In this document: positions 24,213-29,559 of the stretch, in pieces | How the letters are laid out: each line of letters starts with the position of its first letter | Position numbering within the stretch: the first letter of the stretch is position 1 | DNA from: Flavobacteriaceae bacterium | GTDB lineage: Bacteria; Bacteroidota; Bacteroidia; Flavobacteriales; Flavobacteriaceae | Reading direction: 5' to 3' | DNA length: 29,559 bases | Assembly (NCBI GenBank): GCA_029238555.1 | Contig: JAQWFV010000068.1 | Span: 1 to 29,559 of the forward strand | Made by a program: the position numbers and the translations under genes | Notes under the pieces: model-generated | What the model saw: the letters and a program-made list of their open reading frames with translations, nothing else | The model's database searches: none | What the model was told of the DNA's origin: nothing

Positions 24213-25310
24213 ATGTCTCTCTCTCCTCCCTTTAGAAAAATAATCCATGTAGACATGGATGCTTTCTTTGCCTCAGTAGAGCAGCTAGACAATCCTTCAT
24301 TGAGAGGGCTTCCTGTGGCAGTGGGTGGCGGTGGCAAACGAGGGGTCGTGTCCGCCGCCTCCTATGAGGCTAGAAAATTTGGAGTGCGTTCTGCCATGTC
24401 TGGAATGATGGCTAAAAGGCTTTGTCCAGACCTGATCTTTGTACCTCCTAGATTCGATCGATATAAAGAGATCTCAAATCAAATTCGCCTTATTTTTCAC
24501 GAGCATACAGATTTAGTAGAACCCTTATCTTTAGATGAAGCTTATTTAGATGTAACCCAACACAAAAAAGGAACCCCCTCTGCCACACTCATTGCGCAAG
24601 ACATTAGGGAAACCATTTTAAAAAGGACAGGGCTGAATGCCTCTGCTGGAGTCTCTATAAATAAGTTTGTAGCAAAAATAGCCAGTGATATTAACAAGCC
24701 AAACGGACAGAAAACCATTCCTCCTGAAGCGGTTTTGTCATTTCTTGAAACATTGGATATTCGAAAGTTTTTTGGAATTGGAAAAGTGACTGCAGATAAA
24801 ATGTACGGATTAGGAATTTTTACTGGAGCAGACTTAAAGAAACATTCAGAAGATTTCTTAATAGAGAACTTTGGAAAGAGTGGTCACTATTTTCACCAAG
24901 CTGTCAGAGGCATTCACCCCTCTGAAGTAAAACCAGAAAGGATTCAAAAATCTATTGGAGCAGAACGAACTTTTAGTGAAAACATTAGCAGTGAAATTTT
25001 TTTGAAAGAAAAAATAGACGATTTGGCAGAAGAATTATCCAGGCGGTTAAAGAAAAATAAGGTCTCCGGAAAAACCATTACACTCAAACTGAAGTACTCA
25101 GATTTTAACACTCAAACTAGGTCCAAAACAATTCCTTATTTTATATCTAGCAAAGACTTAATTCTAGAGAATGCTTTGGACTTACTCTACCAAGAAAATT
25201 TAAACAACTCCGTTCGCTTAGTGGGTATTTCTATGGGAAAACTAAATAATGAAAAAGCAACTCCTATAAAACAGCTTCCTGTAAGTGTGCAATTGCACAT
25301 TGATTTCTAA
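24213..25310 (+). CDS. dinB: DNA polymerase IV
   Basis: A 365-residue Y-family translesion polymerase. Catalytic acidic residues are Asp14 in HVDMDAFFASVEQ and Asp108-Glu109 in PLSLDEAYLDVT. FFGIGKVTADKMYGLGI is the helix-hairpin-helix, and the little-finger domain follows (SIGAERTF). The last residues (QLHIDF) resemble the QL-x-(L/x)-F clamp-binding motif, an inference. I start at ATG 24213; a TTG at 24165 would add 16 residues but would overlap the promoter. The gene ends at the shared terminator with pyk. Role: bypass of damaged bases, at the cost of fidelity. Confidence 0.94.
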   Translation: MSLSPPFRKIIHVDMDAFFASVEQLDNPSLRGLPVAVGGGGKRGVVSAASYEARKFGVRSAMSGMMAKRLCPDLIFVPPRFDRYKEISNQIRLIFHEHTDLVEPLSLDEAYLDVTQHKKGTPSATLIAQDIRETILKRTGLNASAGVSINKFVAKIASDINKPNGQKTIPPEAVLSFLETLDIRKFFGIGKVTADKMYGLGIFTGADLKKHSEDFLIENFGKSGHYFHQAVRGIHPSEVKPERIQKSIGAERTFSENISSEIFLKEKIDDLAEELSRRLKKNKVSGKTITLKLKYSDFNTQTRSKTIPYFISSKDLILENALDLLYQENLNNSVRLVGISMGKLNNEKATPIKQLPVSVQLHIDF

Positions 25311-25411
25311 ACAAGGAAATCATTTTTGAATCTAAAGAAGATATTGATTTTTGACCCTAAAGTAAGGGTGTCACTTTAGTGCCAAAGGGGCTTTTGGTTA
25401 TATGCCTCATA

Positions 25412-25447
25412 AAAAAAGCCGCTTACATATATGCAAGCGGCTTTTTT
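25412..25447. terminator. Bidirectional terminator between dinB and pyk
   Basis: A 13-base-pair perfect stem (AAAAAAGCCGCTT at 25412-25424 with AAGCGGCTTTTTT at 25435-25447, loop ACATATATGC) carries an A-tract and a T-tract on the two flanks, so it works for both convergent genes. Confidence 0.93.
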
Positions 25448-25461
25448 ATATAAAATATACA

Positions 25462-26892
25462 TTAAGAAATAGTTGAAACCCTTAAGGTGTTCACCATTCC
25501 TTTTTCTTTTAAAGGCATAGACGCTAGGTTAATAATAGTGTCTCCCTGAGTCACATAACCTGCTTTTCTAGCTATCTCGTTTAAATCAGAAATGGTCTGG
25601 TCGGTAGACACCATGCTGTCGTAATAAAATGCTTTCACCCCCCATAATAGATTCAACTGTGTTAAAATACGCTTGTTAGAAGTAAACACTAAAATATGTG
25701 CCGACGGTCTCCAAGCAGAAATCTGATACGCCGTATACCCACTATTGGTCAAAGTAGCTATCGCGGTAGTTTTCATTTCATTGGCCATAATAGCCGCGTG
25801 GTAACAAACAGATTTGGTCACATACCTTCTGCTTAAATTTACCGGAGGGGTCAAGGGCACTTGGATTAGTTCTGAATGCTCTACGGCACGAAGAATACTG
25901 CTCATTTTCTCAATCACTTGAACAGGATATTGACCTACAGAAGTCTCCCCAGAAAGCATCACTGCGTCTGCACCATCCATTACCGAGTTGGCCACATCAT
26001 TTACCTCTGCTCTTGTTGGTGTAAGACTATCTATCATAGTCTCCATCATCTGAGTAGCAATTATAATTGGCTTGCGAGCCTGTTTGGCTTTAAGGACCAA
26101 TTGCTTTTGAATGAGTGGCACTTCCTCTGCTGGGATTTCAACACCCAAATCTCCTCTGGCCACCATTAAAGCGTCCGTATATTCAATGATCTCATCAATA
26201 TTTTCAATGGCTTCAGGCTTTTCTATCTTAGAGACAATCGGAATTTTTAAGTCTGTATGCTGGGCAATTAACTCTTGTAAATCTTTTAAATCTTGGCTAA
26301 AACGCACAAAAGACAAGGCGATCCAATCTACTTTTTCACCAATGGCAAAAATGGCGTCTTCTACATCCTTTTCCGTTAATGCTGGAAGAGAAATTTTGGT
26401 ATTGGGTAGGTTAACGCCTTTTTTAGATTTCAAAGGGCCTCCTTGAACTACCTTAGTGACTACCTCATCTTTACCGTTGGTACTCACTACCTCAAACAGT
26501 AATTTACCGTCGTCTAACAAGACTTTTTCTCCCACTTTCACATCCTGAGGAAAACTGTCATAAGTCATATAAGCCCTTGTAGCTGTTCCTACAAATGGTG
26601 CTCCTGTAGCAAAGGTTACTTGGTCTCCAGGCGCTACTACAATACCTTCTTCCATAACACCTACACGAAGCTTTGGTCCTTGAAGATCTGCTAAGATGGA
26701 GGTATAAACGCCTAACTCATCGTTTAATTCACGAATCATTTTAATGCGTGCACTCACATCAGAATAGTCTGCATGAGAAAAATTAATTCTAAACACATTT
26801 ACCCCTGCTAGAATCATATCTCTAAGGACAGATTTTGTACTTGTGGCAGGGCCTAAGGTGGCTACTATTTTTGTTTTTTTTGCGCTTGGCAT
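25462..26892 (-). CDS. pyk: Pyruvate kinase
   Basis: A 476-residue glycolytic enzyme making pyruvate and ATP from phosphoenolpyruvate and ADP. KTKIVATLGPATSTK opens it. RINFSHA is the substrate loop, VSKIEKPEA carries the catalytic lysine, MVARGDLGVEIP the metal site, and ATQMMETMIDSLTPTRAEV the conserved helix. The C-terminal allosteric domain is complete. It starts one base after the stop of the IPExxxVDY gene, so they are translated from the same mRNA. Promoter is upstream of that gene. The pyk-IPExxxVDY-rnc-fabF order is common in flavobacteria. Confidence 0.96.
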   Translation of the reverse strand: MPSAKKTKIVATLGPATSTKSVLRDMILAGVNVFRINFSHADYSDVSARIKMIRELNDELGVYTSILADLQGPKLRVGVMEEGIVVAPGDQVTFATGAPFVGTATRAYMTYDSFPQDVKVGEKVLLDDGKLLFEVVSTNGKDEVVTKVVQGGPLKSKKGVNLPNTKISLPALTEKDVEDAIFAIGEKVDWIALSFVRFSQDLKDLQELIAQHTDLKIPIVSKIEKPEAIENIDEIIEYTDALMVARGDLGVEIPAEEVPLIQKQLVLKAKQARKPIIIATQMMETMIDSLTPTRAEVNDVANSVMDGADAVMLSGETSVGQYPVQVIEKMSSILRAVEHSELIQVPLTPPVNLSRRYVTKSVCYHAAIMANEMKTTAIATLTNSGYTAYQISAWRPSAHILVFTSNKRILTQLNLLWGVKAFYYDSMVSTDQTISDLNEIARKAGYVTQGDTIINLASMPLKEKGMVNTLRVSTIS

Positions 26893-26893
26893 A

Positions 26894-27358
26894 TTAAAAA
26901 ATTAAGTTATTTTTTGACTTTAGTTGGCTTTGGTCTACAGTAAAAGCTGTAACTATTACGGGTAACTGCTTTAATTTAACGACCAGCTCTTTTATATTTA
27001 AAAAACCTTGTTCTTCTATTTTTAGAAAAAAATCTACCCCCTTGTGTTCTGGAATGAGGCACTGCTTTTTTTCTAAGGCAGCATTGGTAAAAAGATCTTG
27101 GGTGGCCTGATGCTGAAAACTCAAGTGTTTGTTAGACAAAAGTGTCCAATACGAATCTGAGCTTAGGTCATGCCAATCAAACACAGAAAACGTCGCTTCT
27201 GTATTTAAATCCAGGTCTCTATTATGCCGTTTAAATTTTGTTTTAAGATGTTTGTTTAACCAATAAGCTATAGCGTAATCTTCCAATGAAGTATGCAGGG
27301 CTATAAGTGCATATTCAGACTCATAAAAATCCATTGATATTTTATGGAGTGCCGTCAT
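26894..27358 (-). CDS. IPExxxVDY family protein
   Basis: 154 residues from ATG 27358. The longer frame starts at ATG 27367 (MFN in front), but transcription should begin near 27371, which leaves only about 4 bases of leader for it. The family-naming motif appears as IPEHKGVDF, with Phe in place of the final Tyr. The N-terminus (DFYESEYALIALHTSLEDY) fits as well. It is a cytoplasmic protein found next to pyk and rnc in Bacteroidota; its function is unknown. It sits 105 bases after rnc and 1 base before pyk. Confidence 0.86.
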   Translation of the reverse strand: MTALHKISMDFYESEYALIALHTSLEDYAIAYWLNKHLKTKFKRHNRDLDLNTEATFSVFDWHDLSSDSYWTLLSNKHLSFQHQATQDLFTNAALEKKQCLIPEHKGVDFFLKIEEQGFLNIKELVVKLKQLPVIVTAFTVDQSQLKSKNNLIF

Positions 27359-27376
27359 ATTAAACATCTAAACAAA

Positions 27377-27405
27377 CAAATATATATAATCTCCCTTTTC
27401 TACAA
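27377..27405 (-). promoter_or_regulatory. Promoter of the IPExxxVDY-pyk pair (TTG-N18-TATATTTG)
   Basis: Read on the minus strand, TTG (27405-27403) is followed after 18 bases by TATATTTG (27384-27377), a perfect match with good spacing. It gives pyk expression independent of fabF-rnc. Confidence 0.68.
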
Positions 27406-27463
27406 GCAGACTGTACTGTCTAATCTGACTAAAAAAATTACGAAAACGTTTGCAGTACGCTTT

Positions 27464-28198
27464 TTAAGCGTCAATTTTTTCCTGAAGCGCAAAAAAAGCT
27501 CTTTTTGCTGCCTGCTCTTCTGCTTTTTTCTTAGAGGGTCCACGGCCTTTTGAAATAATCTTTTTATTGATCGAAAGTTTTACTGAAAAATGCCTTACAG
27601 GATCATTACCGCTGTCTTCGAATATTTGAAAATTAAAGGTTTTTTTCTCCTTTTGGCACCACTCAATCAAGAGGCTTTTGTAAGAGATCACCTTTCCTTC
27701 TAGCTTGGCCAGATCTACATGGGGCTCAATAATTTTGTGATGTATGAAATTTTCACAGTATTTGTAGCCTCTGTCTAGATAAATAGCCCCTACCAAAGCT
27801 TCAAATACATTGCCGTGTACATTGTCTCCAAAATGGTCTTTATGCACTTTGCTGTCTACGAATGATAATAAATTAAGCTCTTTACCCAGTTCATTTAAAT
27901 GCTCTCTACTGACAATCTTGGAACGCATTTTAGTGAGGTAACCCTCGTCTGCAGCGGGGACTTCATTATAGATATACTTTGAAATAATAGCCCCCAACAT
28001 AGCGTCTCCTAAAAACTCTAAACGCTCGTAGTTTAATGGATTTCCTTGAGGGTCTTTCAAATGTAAGGACCGGTGAATAAAGGCTTTTTTATAAATAGAT
28101 AAGTTTTTAGGTTTAAAACCCAGTATATTTCGCATCCCTGTAAAAAAATTCCCATCCTCTTTAGGACGGGAATTAAATATATAGGGGCGTAATCCCAT
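27464..28198 (-). CDS. rnc: Ribonuclease III
   Basis: 244 residues from ATG 28198 (MGLRPYIFNSRPKEDGNFF). The frame is open to 28252, and an ATG at 28207 (MLN in front) would overlap the fabF stop; the start at 28198 follows the fabF stop by 1 base and fits the family N-terminus. The nuclease motif ERLEFLGDAMLGAIIS and EALVGAIYLDRG hold the catalytic acids. The C-terminal dsRNA-binding domain (SYKSLLIEWCQKEKK to about GPSKKKAEEQAAKRAFFAL) is complete. It processes rRNA and structured mRNAs. Co-transcription with fabF is likely. Confidence 0.93.
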   Translation of the reverse strand: MGLRPYIFNSRPKEDGNFFTGMRNILGFKPKNLSIYKKAFIHRSLHLKDPQGNPLNYERLEFLGDAMLGAIISKYIYNEVPAADEGYLTKMRSKIVSREHLNELGKELNLLSFVDSKVHKDHFGDNVHGNVFEALVGAIYLDRGYKYCENFIHHKIIEPHVDLAKLEGKVISYKSLLIEWCQKEKKTFNFQIFEDSGNDPVRHFSVKLSINKKIISKGRGPSKKKAEEQAAKRAFFALQEKIDA

Positions 28199-28199
28199 A

Positions 28200-29453
28200 T
28201 TAAGCATTAAATTTTTTGAACAACACACAGGCATTGTGCCCGCCAAAACCAAAGGTATTACTCATGGCTACATTTACCTCTCTCGCTTGCGCTTTATTAA
28301 GGGTAAGGTTAAGGCTTGGATCAATATTAGGATCTGCTTCTGTATGGTTAATCGTAGGGGGTACCAGGCTGTGCTTCATAGCTAAAATAGAGGCAATAGC
28401 TTCAATAGCTCCAGCAGCTCCCAACAAGTGACCTGTCATTGATTTTGTAGAATTGATATTGATGTTTGGCGCGTGACTTCCAAATACCTTGCTAATGGCT
28501 TTTAGTTCCGCCACATCTCCAAGGGGTGTAGAGGTTCCGTGAGTATTTATTGCGTCTACCTGATCTGGAGTCATTCCAGCGTCTTTCAAGCAGTTTTCCA
28601 TGACACGAACTACTCCTATTCCTTCCGGATGTGGTGCAGTCATATGGTGTGCATCTGAGGTCATTCCTCCCCCCATTACCTCACAGTAGATCTGTGCACC
28701 TCTAGCAACTGCATGTTCGTATTCTTCTAAGATTAAAGCACCAGCGCCTTCACCTAAAACAAAGCCATCTCTAGAAGCGTCAAAAGGTCTTGAGGCGGTT
28801 TCAGGGCTTTCATTTCTAGTAGAAAGGGCATGCATGGCGTTAAAACCACCCATTCCTGCAATCGTTACTGCGGCCTCACTTCCTCCGGAAACTATCACGT
28901 CGCAATGACCCAAGCGAATGTAATTCATAGCATCTATAAGTGCATTAGATGAAGAGGCACAAGCAGAAACAGTCGCGTAATTGGGTCCCATAAATCCATG
29001 TTTAATGGAAATGTTCCCCGGCGCAATGTCTGCAATCATCTTTGGAATAAAGAAGGGGTTGAATCTAGGCGTCCCATCTCCTGCTGCATAATTGAGCACT
29101 TCGTTTTGAAAGGTCTCTAATCCACCAATTCCAGCACCCCAAATAACTCCAACCCTGAATTTATCTAGGCGGTCTAATGGGAGAGCGGCATCGGCGATAG
29201 CCTCGTCAGCAGCCACCATAGCGTACTGGGCAAATTTATCTAATTTTCTAGCTTCCTTTCTATCGAAATAATCCTCTGCATTGTAGCCCTTGAGTTCACA
29301 AGCAAATTTGGTTTTAAAATGGGTGTTGTCAAAATGAGTAATAGGGCCTGCGCCACTTTTACCTGACTTTAGGCCTTCCCAGTAGGAGGCTACATTGTTA
29401 CCTATGGGCGTTAATGCGCCCAATCCAGTAACTACTACGCGCTTTAGTTGCAT
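28200..29453 (-). CDS. fabF: 3-oxoacyl-[acyl-carrier-protein] synthase II
   Basis: A 417-residue condensing enzyme that elongates acyl-ACP with malonyl-ACP. The catalytic Cys165 lies in ATVSACASSSNA, His305 in NTHGTSTPLGD, Lys337 in STKSMT and His342 in GHLLGAAGA. Length and motifs are typical of FabF. In most Bacteroidota acpP lies just upstream; here the window ends 106 bases upstream, and a terminator for the upstream minus-strand unit and a promoter element are seen instead. The stop is followed within 2 bases by rnc. FabF also controls temperature-dependent fatty acid composition in other bacteria. Confidence 0.96.
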   Translation of the reverse strand: MQLKRVVVTGLGALTPIGNNVASYWEGLKSGKSGAGPITHFDNTHFKTKFACELKGYNAEDYFDRKEARKLDKFAQYAMVAADEAIADAALPLDRLDKFRVGVIWGAGIGGLETFQNEVLNYAAGDGTPRFNPFFIPKMIADIAPGNISIKHGFMGPNYATVSACASSSNALIDAMNYIRLGHCDVIVSGGSEAAVTIAGMGGFNAMHALSTRNESPETASRPFDASRDGFVLGEGAGALILEEYEHAVARGAQIYCEVMGGGMTSDAHHMTAPHPEGIGVVRVMENCLKDAGMTPDQVDAINTHGTSTPLGDVAELKAISKVFGSHAPNININSTKSMTGHLLGAAGAIEAIASILAMKHSLVPPTINHTEADPNIDPSLNLTLNKAQAREVNVAMSNTFGFGGHNACVLFKKFNA

Positions 29454-29482
29454 GTAATTTGTTTTAGTTTTATTACAGAATA

Positions 29483-29490
29483 CAAAGGTA
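29483..29490 (-). promoter_or_regulatory. Probable -7 element (TACCTTTG) for fabF
   Basis: The plus-strand CAAAGGTA reads TACCTTTG on the minus strand, a perfect match 29 bases before the fabF ATG. The nearest TTG is 28 bases upstream, too far for a normal -33 box. Confidence 0.48.
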
Positions 29491-29493
29491 ATT

Positions 29494-29536
29494 TAAAAAA
29501 AATTATCCATGCAGTTTACAACCACATGGATAATTT
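29494..29536 (-). terminator. Intrinsic terminator upstream of fabF
   Basis: A 12-base-pair stem (AAATTATCCATG at 29500-29511 with CATGGATAATTT at 29525-29536, loop of 13 bases) runs on the minus strand into a U-run (8 A on the plus strand from 29495). It would end the transcript of whatever minus-strand gene lies beyond the window edge. Confidence 0.7.
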
Positions 29537-29559
29537 ACAATGTTTTAATATATCGTGAA

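Noticed and set aside
26111..26446. Plus-strand open frame inside pyk
   Set aside because: Lies wholly opposite pyruvate kinase codons, with no recognisable domain.
29538..29559. Possible 3' end of acpP at the window edge
   Set aside because: Only about 20 bases; the short minus-strand readings (e.g. SRYIKTL-stop) do not match an ACP C-terminus convincingly.
1..29559. tRNA, rRNA, CRISPR array, insertion sequence or phage signals
   Set aside because: No regularly spaced repeats, transposase-like genes or RNA gene structures were seen anywhere in the window.

Overview
The window is a chromosomal stretch from a member of the Bacteroidota, very probably the family Flavobacteriaceae. The signs are low G+C, few Shine-Dalgarno sites, recurrent TAnnTTTG promoter elements, a complete Bat (aerotolerance) operon, and the order fabF-rnc-IPExxxVDY gene-pyk. 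There is no tRNA, rRNA, CRISPR array, transposase, integrase or phage gene. No gap between genes exceeds 300 bases. Most of the window is ordinary core genome.

Layout. 1-3.8 kb: the 3' end of gpsA (cut by the window edge), a minus-strand pair (ABM-type monooxygenase and an unrecognised protein), cvpA, and an ALDH7-type aldehyde dehydrogenase ending in a strong terminator. 3.8-9.5 kb: a type II acyl-ACP desaturase, a PPP-type phosphatase, a PfkB sugar kinase, and a minus-strand run of an AlbA_2-domain protein, an SDR and an aldo/keto reductase. 9.7-19.1 kb: the Bat operon, all on the plus strand: MoxR ATPase, DUF58 protein, a membrane protein of uncertain role, BatA, BatB (both VWA), BatC (TPR plus charged linker), BatD and BatE (TPR, two membrane segments, SH3). 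Several junctions overlap (TAATG or longer). 19.1-21.8 kb: a small membrane protein, a SulP anion transporter and a beta-carbonic anhydrase, probably for bicarbonate uptake and interconversion, closed by tandem hairpins. 21.9-25.4 kb: pheS with a textbook promoter, a CYTH protein, an NAD(P)-binding protein, and dinB. 25.4-29.5 kb: the minus-strand cluster fabF, rnc, IPExxxVDY gene and pyk.

How the genes work together. In the Bat module a MoxR ATPase, a DUF58 protein, metal-binding VWA membrane proteins, and TPR/SH3 scaffold proteins are expected to form an envelope-associated complex. The desaturase and FabF both act on acyl-ACP in membrane lipid synthesis, as gpsA does on the glycerol-3-phosphate side.

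I saw no convincing new defence or mobile system. The points most worth a second look are the extra two-membrane-segment protein inside the Bat operon, the polypurine, all-frames-open linker of batC, decayed tandem copies of a gene tail at 610-715, the divergent promoter pair between dinB and its neighbour, and the small membrane protein ahead of the SulP/carbonic anhydrase pair. Several start codons are moved here from the longest open frame because promoters, family N-termini or rare TTG codons argue for it.
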